The notes under the pieces are model-generated. The model worked only from the letters and a program-made list of their open reading frames with translations. It was not told where the DNA came from and did not search any database. This document shows positions 1 to 5,523 of a stretch of DNA of 6,672 bases, in pieces (the first letter of the stretch is position 1; every line of letters begins with the position of its first letter). The stretch is from DASPXY01 sp038227745 (lineage in GTDB: Bacteria; Planctomycetota; Planctomycetia; Gemmatales; Gemmataceae). The DNA lies in contig JBBRPS010000581.1 of assembly GCA_038227745.1 (NCBI GenBank), positions 1 to 6,672 on the forward strand, given 5' to 3'. The position numbers were made by a program, and so were the translations under genes.

Positions 1-544
1 TCAACGAGAATGGCAGCACGGCGCTGAGCAGCACCTTCACCGACCCCGGCACGCTCGACACGCACACGGTGACGATCAACTGGGGCGATGGCTCGGCCAA
101 CACCACGCTGAACCTCGCCGCGGGCGTGCTGTCGTTCAGCGGCATCAGCCACCAGTACCTGGACAACCCGGCGGGCCAGCCCAACGGCAGTTTCCCCGTC
201 ACCGTCATCGTCACCGACAAGGACGGGGCGGTCAGTCCGACCGCCAGCACCAGCGCCACGGTCAACAACGTGGCCCCGGCGAACCTGAGCCTCTCCGTGA
301 GCGCCAGCAGTATCAACGAGGGCGGCACCACGGCCCTCAGCGGCACCTTCACCGACCCCGGCACGCTCGACACGCACACCGTGACCATCAACTGGGGCGA
401 CGGCTCGGCGAACACCGTCGTGAACCTGGCGACGGGCGTGCTGTCGTTCAGTGGCGTCAGCCACCAGTACCTGGACAACCCCGCGGGTCAGCCCAACGGC
501 AGTTTCCCTATCACCGTCACGGTCACCGACAAGGACGGCGGCGG
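1..544 (+). repeat. 312-bp tandem repeat encoding PKD-like domains
   Basis: Bases 1-232 and 313-544 align without gaps at an offset of exactly 312 bp (104 codons). I count by hand about 27 differences, so roughly 88% identity. The longest identical block is 35 bp, beginning ACCTTCACCGACCCCGGC. The first unit is cut by the window edge, so more copies upstream are likely. The third PKD domain (585-875) is too diverged to belong to the same recent duplication. Confidence 0.9.
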
Positions 545-2861
545 GAGCACGGCCGGCGGCCCCAGCGTCACGGTGCATAACCTCGTCCCCACGGCGAGCA
601 TGTCCGGGCCGCTGACCGGCATCCCCGGCCAACCGCGGACGTTCACCGTCAGCGCCACCGACCCGTCGCCGACCGACCAGGCGGCCGGCTTCACCTACAC
701 CATCAACTGGGGCGACGGCTCGCTCGTGCAGGTCGTCTCCGCCACGCCCGGCAACGGCGCCGGCACGTCGGTCACGCACGTCTTCCCCACGGCGGGGACG
801 TACACGCCGCAGGTGACCGCCACCGACAAGGACGGCGGCGTCAGCGCCATCGCCTCCGCCCACGGCGTCACGCTGACCGCGTACATCTACGTCCTCGACC
901 CGACTGCCAGCGGCGCCCTCACCCTCACGGGGAACGGCAGCATCAACACTGCCGGCCAGGTGATCGTCGATTCCAATTCCGGCACGGCCCTGTCGGCGAG
1001 CGGCAACGGCTCGCTGACCGCGTCCGCCCTCGGCGTGGTGGGCGGCTACCGCACGACCGGCAACGCGACGTTCTCCCCCACGCCGACCACCGGCATCGCG
1101 TCGGTGTCGGACCCGCTCGCCACCCTGCCCGCCCCGACAGGGGGGGTGGTGCGGAGCGCCGTGAACCTCAGCGGCAACAGTTCGCTGACGATCGACCCGG
1201 GGATTTACACCTCGATCCGGGTGTCGGGCAACGCCCGCCTGACGCTCAACCCCGGGGTCTACGTCCTCGCGGGCGGGGGCCTGTCCGTGAGCGGCAACGG
1301 TTGGATTACCGGCGCGGGCGTCCTTTTCTACAACGCCGGCAGCAACTACCCCAACGCGGGCGGCACGTTCGGCGGCCTGGCCCTGAGCGGCAACGGCACC
1401 GTGAGCCTCACCGCACCGACCACCGGGACGTACGCGGGCATCCTGATCTTCCAGGCGCGCGACAACACGCGCGCCCTGTCGCTGAGCGGCAACGGGGCGA
1501 TGGGGCTGGGGGGCACCGTCTACGCCTCCGCCGCGCTGCTCAGCCTGAGCGGCAACGGCCAGTTGCACGAGGCGCTGGTCGTCGATCGCATCAGCATCAG
1601 CGGTAACGGCGGCTCGGCGCTGACGGCCGAGGGTGGCGCCGCGGAGGACACGATGGCGGTGCCCGGCGAACTGCTCGGCCGCGACCTGTGGGTGTACGTG
1701 AACAACGCCGATGGCTCTCTGACTCCGGAAGCGCTGGCGCGTATCGGGGATACCGTCGCCGTCCTGAACGTGTTGCTGGCGCCGTACAGCGTGACGGTCA
1801 CGCTGGTCGATGCCGAGGCGGCCGCCGCCGGGTGGGCGAACCTTACCGTCAGCATGGGGAGCACCAGCGCGGTCGGCGGCGTCGCCGACGGCACCCTCGG
1901 CTACTTCGACGGGGCCGCCGGGGCCATTACCCTGATCCAGGGGTGGGACTGGTACACCGGCGCCGACGCGGGCGCCGTCGGGGCGGGCCAGTACGACTTC
2001 CAGACCGTCGTGACGCACGAGCTGGGGCACGCCCTCGGCCTGGGGCACAGCCTCGACGCCAACTCGGCCATGTACGCCTCCCTCGCCACCGGCCAGGCGC
2101 GGCGGGGGCTGACGAGCGATGACCTTGGCCTGCAGCACCTGTCAGGCTGCGGTTGCGCCGCCTGCACCGGGGCACTCCGCACGGCCGGCGGCCAGGTAAC
2201 CGCCCCGGGTGGCCTCTCGGTGGTGGACCAGGTCGGGGTGCCCGCTCAGCCCAGCGGGGCCTTCACCGCCGGGCCAGTACCCGCCCCGGCGCCACCGGCC
2301 GTGCTGTCCAGGGAGCCGTTCCCGGCGCCGGGCGTCGGGCTGCCGTCCACGCTGGTCCCGACGGTCGTGAAGCCCTCGTTGCTCGCCCGGGAAACCGTCC
2401 TGCCGGAGGCAGGAGCCGCGGACAGCCTGGCCGGCAGTCAGCTCTTCCGGGGGGAGGGCGGCGGGGACGTCCTCCTGGGCGGGATGGGCGACGAGATCCT
2501 GGTCGGGGAGAGCGGCCGTGACGTCCTGATCGGCGGGTTCGGCGCCGACCGAATGGCTGGCGGCGCCGACGCGGCCCGGACTGTCGCCGACGCCCACGCG
2601 CAGGCGCTCTCGGCCGTCCTCGGGGAAGGGACCGGCGCCGACACGGGCGATACCGTCCGGGTGATCTTCGGAGAGGACGCCGACCGGGTCGGGGGGTTTA
2701 GTCTGGCGGACCGTCTCCTCTTCGAGGCCGGTGCGGCGGACCCGTGGGCCGACTGGTCCGGGGAAATAGCATTCTTCTCCGCGGAGGAGGCAGGGCTCAA
2801 AGACGGGATCGCGTGCCTCGACGGCCGCGGGAGCACGGCGGAGGGGCACTTCGGGGAGTGA
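1..2861 (+). CDS. Partial multidomain exported-type protein: PKD repeats, SGNG repeat domain, matrixin-like metalloprotease, RTX-like tail (5' end missing)
   Basis: The reading frame is already open at the left edge (first full codon at base 3), so the gene starts upstream. An ATG at 69 lies inside a PKD domain and is not the true start. 952 residues are visible (residue 1 = base 3). Domains in order: two PKD-like units (bases 3 to about 580, each with INWGDGS and VTDKDG); a third PKD unit (585-875) with TINWGDGS and HVFPTAGTYT; an SGNG-repeat region (876-1625) resembling the domain after TadG-type pilus proteins (DUF7305-like, from memory); a matrixin-like protease (about 1683-2144) with HELGHALGLGHS at 2016-2051 and a likely Met-turn Met at 2070; a Pro/Ala-rich linker; and RTX-like glycine repeats (2451-2570). 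The zinc ligands and general base Glu are intact, so proteolysis is plausible. Cell-surface or secreted location is inferred from the domain types, since the N-terminus is not visible. Substrate unknown. The architecture is confident; the protease activity is an inference. Confidence 0.9.
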   Translation, partial: NENGSTALSSTFTDPGTLDTHTVTINWGDGSANTTLNLAAGVLSFSGISHQYLDNPAGQPNGSFPVTVIVTDKDGAVSPTASTSATVNNVAPANLSLSVSASSINEGGTTALSGTFTDPGTLDTHTVTINWGDGSANTVVNLATGVLSFSGVSHQYLDNPAGQPNGSFPITVTVTDKDGGGSTAGGPSVTVHNLVPTASMSGPLTGIPGQPRTFTVSATDPSPTDQAAGFTYTINWGDGSLVQVVSATPGNGAGTSVTHVFPTAGTYTPQVTATDKDGGVSAIASAHGVTLTAYIYVLDPTASGALTLTGNGSINTAGQVIVDSNSGTALSASGNGSLTASALGVVGGYRTTGNATFSPTPTTGIASVSDPLATLPAPTGGVVRSAVNLSGNSSLTIDPGIYTSIRVSGNARLTLNPGVYVLAGGGLSVSGNGWITGAGVLFYNAGSNYPNAGGTFGGLALSGNGTVSLTAPTTGTYAGILIFQARDNTRALSLSGNGAMGLGGTVYASAALLSLSGNGQLHEALVVDRISISGNGGSALTAEGGAAEDTMAVPGELLGRDLWVYVNNADGSLTPEALARIGDTVAVLNVLLAPYSVTVTLVDAEAAAAGWANLTVSMGSTSAVGGVADGTLGYFDGAAGAITLIQGWDWYTGADAGAVGAGQYDFQTVVTHELGHALGLGHSLDANSAMYASLATGQARRGLTSDDLGLQHLSGCGCAACTGALRTAGGQVTAPGGLSVVDQVGVPAQPSGAFTAGPVPAPAPPAVLSREPFPAPGVGLPSTLVPTVVKPSLLARETVLPEAGAADSLAGSQLFRGEGGGDVLLGGMGDEILVGESGRDVLIGGFGADRMAGGADAARTVADAHAQALSAVLGEGTGADTGDTVRVIFGEDADRVGGFSLADRLLFEAGAADPWADWSGEIAFFSAEEAGLKDGIACLDGRGSTAEGHFGE
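924..1613 (+). repeat. Ten SGN/SGNG protein repeats
   Basis: Within the large protein the motif [L/V/I]-S-G-N-[G/A/S] (with TGN variants) recurs ten times at irregular spacing: TLTGNG, SASGNG, TTGNAT, LSGNSS, VSGNAR, VSGNGW, LSGNGT, LSGNGA, LSGNGQ, ISGNGG. Between them lie blocks such as LTLNPGVYVLAGGG, GVLFYNAGS and GTYAGILIFQ. These match my memory of the TadG-like/DUF7305 domain of pilus-assembly proteins. The regular beta-strand and turn pattern suggests a stacked beta-solenoid, which is an inference. Confidence 0.75.
2016..2072 (+). other. Zinc-binding active site of the metalloprotease domain
   Basis: The codons spell HELGHALGLGH (2016-2048), fitting the metzincin pattern HExxHxxGxxH with three His zinc ligands and a catalytic Glu. 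The Met at 2070 in NSAMYAS fits the Met-turn that follows in metzincins. The form HELGHALGLGHS is closer to matrixins than to serralysins, although the RTX-like tail recalls serralysin architecture. Confidence 0.9.
2451..2570 (+). repeat. Degenerate RTX-like glycine-rich calcium-binding repeats
   Basis: About four imperfect GGxGxDxLxGG-type units are readable: GGGDVLLGG, GMGDEILVG, GESGRDVLIGG and GFGADRMAGG. The family binds calcium in a parallel beta-roll and is often found near the C-terminus of secreted proteins. The array is short, and it is followed by about 95 residues with no further clear repeats, so calcium binding is possible but not assured. Confidence 0.75.
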
Positions 2862-2923
2862 AACGCTGGTTCGGGGTGAACGGCCCGTCGAATAGTCTCA
2901 GGGAGCGTGTCGCGAGGGTGTCA

Positions 2924-2968
2924 CCGTCCGCCTCGGGGCAAGGGGGCACCCACGGGTACGGCGGACGG
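2924..2968. other. Weak inverted repeat in the gap after the large gene
   Basis: CCGTCCGCC (2924-2932) and GGCGGACGG (2960-2968) are perfect 9-bp inverted arms around a 27-base loop. There is no T-run after it, so a rho-independent terminator is not supported. In DNA this GC-rich a 9-bp match could be chance. The rest of the 132-bp gap (2862-2993) shows nothing else besides the ribosome binding site of the next gene. Confidence 0.3.
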
Positions 2969-2981
2969 CTCAGCGGTCTTT

Positions 2982-2987
2982 GAGGGA
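2982..2987 (+). promoter_or_regulatory. Ribosome binding site deciding the start of the 273-residue gene
   Basis: GAGGGA lies 6 bases before the ATG at 2994. The in-frame ATG at 2907 has no comparable site and would add 29 residues rich in Arg, Gly and Pro, so 2994 is preferred. Confidence 0.65.
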
Positions 2988-2993
2988 CGATCC

Positions 2994-3815
2994 ATGTCTG
3001 ACTTGCGAATCCGACTCGGTGCCCTGTACCGGTCTGAACTGTCCGACGAAGCGAACGCGGGTTTCCCGCGGCTCAGGCGGATCCCGAGCACCCCGGTCGT
3101 CCGCTTCCTGGACTACTTCGCCACCCTTGAGCGTTCGGAGCAGGAGGGCCTCATGGACGCCATTGCCCACTTCAACGCCGGGGCGACCTCCGCCGAGCAA
3201 TACGCCGCGGAAGCCGCCCAGAGACAGCAGCACCCCGTCTTCAGCCGCTTCATGGCCGCGGTCACCTCAGGGGGCCTGGGGCGTGGATACCGGTACACGC
3301 CCATGAAGATCCTCGGCGGCCTGGCCAAGGACTGTGCGGCGATCGGGGGCCTCCAGGGCTGGGCCAGCCGGGGAGGGTTCTCCGAGTTGGAGCTGCGGCC
3401 CCGTGAGGATCTCTTACCGGACCTTACCTGCCTGGAGCCCGTCAAAACCCCCCGGTTGAAGAAGCTGATCGACAAGGCGTTCGCACGGCTGTTCTCTCCG
3501 CAGAAGGCGACCTTCGGGAGCGATCTCACGAAGTACACGGGCCTTCACGGCGAGAGTCAGGTTACGGTGGACGTGATCTTCGGCCCGGCCGGACGGTTGA
3601 ACCCCCGGCAATTGCAGTACCACGTCAAGGCCGCCCAGGCGGGGAGGCCCGCGCAGAGCGCCGCCGCGTTCGAGGGTTTGTGGAGCCTGCAGGCGGTCTG
3701 GGATTACCTGACGGAGGAGAACGCAGCGCGCTCCGTCGATCTGCTGGCGGAACTGGTTGTGTACCTTACGGGGGTCGTAACCCGTGTGCAGGCCCTGACC
3801 ACTTCCCGGGCCTGA
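2994..3815 (+). CDS. Hypothetical protein, 273 residues, family not recognised
   Basis: I do not recognise this protein. It begins MSDLRIRLGALYR and looks cytoplasmic: no signal peptide and no clear membrane segment. Residues 35-75 and 225-268 look alpha-helical and amphipathic (VVRFLDYFATL; FEGLWSLQAVWDYL; VDLLAELVVYLTGVV). The central part (about 95-215) is richer in Gly, Pro and basic residues, including GGLGRGYRYTPMKILGGL and a lysine/arginine stretch, TPRLKKLIDKAF. There is no obvious nucleotide-binding loop, zinc motif or catalytic signature. Codon use is GC-rich like its neighbours, and the frame is open throughout, which supports a real gene. It sits 132 bp after the large protein gene and is followed by a 432-bp gap, so it is probably its own transcription unit or the tail of one. 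A lineage-restricted family is possible. Confidence 0.75.
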   Translation: MSDLRIRLGALYRSELSDEANAGFPRLRRIPSTPVVRFLDYFATLERSEQEGLMDAIAHFNAGATSAEQYAAEAAQRQQHPVFSRFMAAVTSGGLGRGYRYTPMKILGGLAKDCAAIGGLQGWASRGGFSELELRPREDLLPDLTCLEPVKTPRLKKLIDKAFARLFSPQKATFGSDLTKYTGLHGESQVTVDVIFGPAGRLNPRQLQYHVKAAQAGRPAQSAAAFEGLWSLQAVWDYLTEENAARSVDLLAELVVYLTGVVTRVQALTTSRA

Positions 3816-3973
3816 CGGGGGACAGTCGCGGCCGGATCGATCGTCTTGACGCCGTCCGCCACCAGCCGCCGCACCTGCTGAAGGCACAAGCCTGCTCAGC
3901 TGTTTGCCCTTGCCTGACCTCCCGGAGAAGGCGCCGATTCAACTCGACTATAGTGGAGGCAGTTGACTTCTTC

Positions 3974-4007
3974 CTCCCCTCGCCCCTGTACGCGGGGGCG
4001 AGGGGGG
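3974..4007. repeat. GC-rich REP-like hairpin
   Basis: CCCCTCGCCCC (3976-3986) and GGGGCGAGGGG (3995-4005) are perfect 11-bp inverted arms around an 8-base loop, TGTACGCG. The stem extends outward by a T-G wobble and one C-G pair to 3974 and 4007. No T-run follows, so it is more like a repetitive extragenic palindrome than a simple terminator. I recall similar CCCCTCGCCCC hairpins between planctomycete genes, but copy number cannot be checked here. Confidence 0.75.
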
Positions 4008-4153
4008 AACAACGGAACCGCCTGCGGTATAGGCAGGAGAGGGAACGGCGGGACAAGGGGAAAACCCGCTGAGGCGCGGGGGCCATTCCTGTATCCTGAA
4101 GGCGGCCCGCGCGGAGGGTTTCGCGCTCGGCCGCAAGCGGCAAAGACAATCGC

Positions 4154-4185
4154 GGGAACGCAATGGCTCGCCGGCGCGAGTTCCC
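4154..4185 (+). other. Possible imperfect leader hairpin upstream of the aminotransferase
   Basis: GGGAA (4154-4158) pairs with TTCCC (4181-4185), and CTCGC (4167-4171) pairs with GCGAG (4176-4180), giving a stem with an 8-base bulge on one side and a 4-base loop, CGGC. It lies 62 bases before the aminotransferase start, and could be in the mRNA leader. No riboswitch class is recognisable, and chance pairing is a real alternative. Confidence 0.3.
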
Positions 4186-4233
4186 TACAACCCACTACAG
4201 CGCGCCCGCCATCCGGTCCGCGGTTCGTCCGTA

Positions 4234-4242
4234 AAGGAAAGG
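4234..4242 (+). promoter_or_regulatory. Ribosome binding site of the aminotransferase
   Basis: AGGAAAGG lies about 5 bases before the ATG at 4248. This site, plus the typical family N-terminus MIPISKMAASVQPSAT, sets the start at 4248 rather than the in-frame ATG at 3963 or the adjacent GTG at 4245. Confidence 0.65.
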
Positions 4243-4247
4243 CTGTG

Positions 4248-5438
4248 ATGATCCCGATCTCGAAGATGGCTGCCTCGGTCCAACCCTCGGCCACGCTCGC
4301 CGCCGGCGCCAAGGCGCGCCAGCTCAAGGCCGAGGGCGTCCACGTCTACGACTTCAGCCTCGGCGAACCCGACTTCAACACGCCCGAGCACATCTGCCGC
4401 GCCGCCTTCAAGGCCATGCAGGACGGCCACACGCGCTACACGCCGGCCAACGGCATCGTCGAGCTGCGCACTGCCGTCGCCCGCCTCTACCAGAAGACCT
4501 ACGGCCTGCAGGTGACCGCCGACCAGGTCATCGTCTCGGGCGGCGCCAAGCACTCGATCCACAACACCCTCGCCGCCGTCTGCAACCCCGGCGACGAGGT
4601 CGTCATCCCGTCGCCCTACTGGGTCAGCTACAGCGATCTGGTGCAGATGACCGGCGCCTCCTGCGTCCTCGTGCCGACGACGCTCGAAAGCGGCTTCAAG
4701 GTGACGGCGGCGCAGCTCCGCGCCGCCTTCACGCCGCGCACGCGCCTGGTCATGCTCAACTCGCCGTCCAACCCGACCGGCACCGTCTACACGCGGCAGG
4801 AACTCGAGGCCCTCGCCGACGTCATCCTCGAGACGGACGCCGCCGTCCTCAGCGACGAGATCTACGAGCGGCTGGTGTTCGGCGACGCCCGGGCGACGTG
4901 CTTCGCGACGCTGCGGCCGGGGCTGGCCCAGCGGACGGTCACGATCAGCGGCGTGAGCAAGACGTACGCGATGACGGGCTGGCGGATCGGCTGGTCGGTC
5001 GGGCCGGCGCACGTCATCAAGGCGATGGGCAACGTGCAGAGCCAGCAGACCGGCAACCCGTGCAGTATCAGCCAGTACGCGGCGGTGGCGGCGCTGGAGG
5101 GCGGCCAGGAGTGCGTCGAGAAGATGCGCCGCGAGTTCGAGGCGCGGCGCGACCTGCTCTGCCGCCGCCTCACCGCGCTGCAGGGGGTGCGCTGTCCGAC
5201 GCCCGGCGGCGCGTTCTACGCCTTCTTCGACGTCTCGGCGCACTTCGGCCGGACGCTGGGCGGTCGCCAGGTGACCGACTCGGCCGGCTTCTGTGCGGCG
5301 GCGCTGGCGTCGGCCCACGTGAACCTGGTGCCAGGGTCGGCGTTCGGCGCCGAGGGCTACGTCCGGCTGTCGTTCGCCAACAGCCGCGAGCAGCTCAACG
5401 GCGGGCTGGACCAGCTGGAGGCGATGCTGAAGGGATGA
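4248..5438 (+). CDS. PLP-dependent aminotransferase, aspartate aminotransferase class Ib type
   Basis: The product is a 396-residue cytoplasmic enzyme of fold type I, expected to move an amino group between an amino acid and a 2-oxo acid using pyridoxal phosphate. Readable signatures: LGEPDFNTPEHI (39-50), YTPANGI (64-70), SPYWVSY (122-128), NSPSNPTG (171-178) with Asn175, SDEIYE (202-207) with Asp203 for the pyridine nitrogen, SGVSKTYAMTGWRIGW (234-249) with Lys238 as the Schiff-base lysine and Arg246 for phosphate, and YVRLSFANS (371-379) with Arg373 for the substrate alpha-carboxylate. Length and order match Thermus-type aspartate aminotransferase. Lys101 (GGAKH) aligns with Thermus Lys109, which helps recognise acidic substrates, supporting Asp/Glu use. 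Position 12 is Gln where Thermus has Lys. The next gene starts 85 bp downstream and may share its transcript. Family certain; exact substrate less so. Confidence 0.95.
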   Translation: MIPISKMAASVQPSATLAAGAKARQLKAEGVHVYDFSLGEPDFNTPEHICRAAFKAMQDGHTRYTPANGIVELRTAVARLYQKTYGLQVTADQVIVSGGAKHSIHNTLAAVCNPGDEVVIPSPYWVSYSDLVQMTGASCVLVPTTLESGFKVTAAQLRAAFTPRTRLVMLNSPSNPTGTVYTRQELEALADVILETDAAVLSDEIYERLVFGDARATCFATLRPGLAQRTVTISGVSKTYAMTGWRIGWSVGPAHVIKAMGNVQSQQTGNPCSISQYAAVAALEGGQECVEKMRREFEARRDLLCRRLTALQGVRCPTPGGAFYAFFDVSAHFGRTLGGRQVTDSAGFCAAALASAHVNLVPGSAFGAEGYVRLSFANSREQLNGGLDQLEAMLKG

Positions 5439-5439
5439 G

Positions 5440-5508
5440 GTCAGGAGTCAGGGATCAGGGAAAGGACCCACGGGCCGCGGCCCGTGGGCTTGTCCTCTGA
5501 CTCCTGAC
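5440..5508. repeat. Nested palindromic element between the aminotransferase and cyclodeaminase-family genes
   Basis: Outer arms GTCAGGAGTCAG (5440-5451) and CTGACTCCTGAC (5497-5508) are perfect 12-bp inverted repeats. Inside sits a perfect 22-bp palindrome (5467-5488; left half CCCACGGGCCG), with AGGA (5463-5466) and TCCT (5493-5496) able to pair just outside it. The flanks are built of 7-bp direct repeats: GTCAGGA, GTCAGGG, ATCAGGG on the left, and TGACTCC, TGACTCC on the right. It begins one base after the upstream stop codon and fills almost the whole 85-bp gap. Without a T-run it is not a standard terminator. It may be a mobile or REP-type element, an mRNA-stability structure, or an attenuating hairpin. 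Confidence 0.85.
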
Positions 5509-5512
5509 TCCT

Positions 5513-5518
5513 GGAGGG
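5513..5518 (+). promoter_or_regulatory. Ribosome binding site of the cyclodeaminase-family gene
   Basis: GGAGGG, followed by TGACC, lies 5 bases before the ATG at 5524. It overlaps the alternative GTG start at 5518, which makes ATG 5524 the better choice. The site begins 4 bases after the large stem ends at 5508, and it falls in the third, degenerate copy of the 7-bp repeat (5512-5518). Confidence 0.85.
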
Positions 5519-5523
5519 TGACC

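Larger units (their letters stand above)
3816..4247. other. 432-bp intergenic region, no convincing gene
   Basis: The aminotransferase frame is open back to an ATG at 3963, but that extension translates to Arg/Gly/Pro-rich sequence across a hairpin and lacks family resemblance, so I treat the region as non-coding. It holds a GC-rich hairpin (3974-4007), a second imperfect one (4154-4185), and TATAGT at 3949-3954, which resembles a -10 box but has no matching -35 at the right distance. The promoter of the aminotransferase probably lies here but cannot be placed. Confidence 0.6.

Noticed and set aside
2142..2849. Long minus-strand open frame opposite the 3' end of the large gene
   Set aside because: No recognisable domain and composition typical of antisense shadow; the plus strand encodes a metalloprotease and RTX-like repeats.
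2907..2993. Upstream ATG for the 273-residue gene
   Set aside because: It adds 29 low-complexity residues and has no ribosome binding site as good as GAGGGA before ATG 2994.
3704..3889. Minus-strand frame with LQQVRRLVADGVKTIDPAA, resembling a helix-turn-helix or transposase fragment
   Set aside because: Only about 25 residues look protein-like, most of the frame overlaps the 273-residue gene antisense, and no partner motif is present. A decayed remnant cannot be excluded.
3949..3954. TATAGT as a -10 promoter box
   Set aside because: No -35-like hexamer lies 16-18 bases upstream, and a TATAGT reads on both strands there because ACTATAGT is nearly symmetric.
3963..4247. In-frame extension of the aminotransferase to an ATG at 3963
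   Set aside because: It translates a GC-rich hairpin into Arg/Gly/Pro-rich sequence with no family resemblance, while ATG 4248 has a ribosome binding site and the normal family N-terminus.
4185..5318. Long minus-strand open frame opposite the aminotransferase
   Set aside because: It is an Arg/Ala/Val/Asp-rich mirror of a clearly real gene, as expected in very GC-rich coding DNA.
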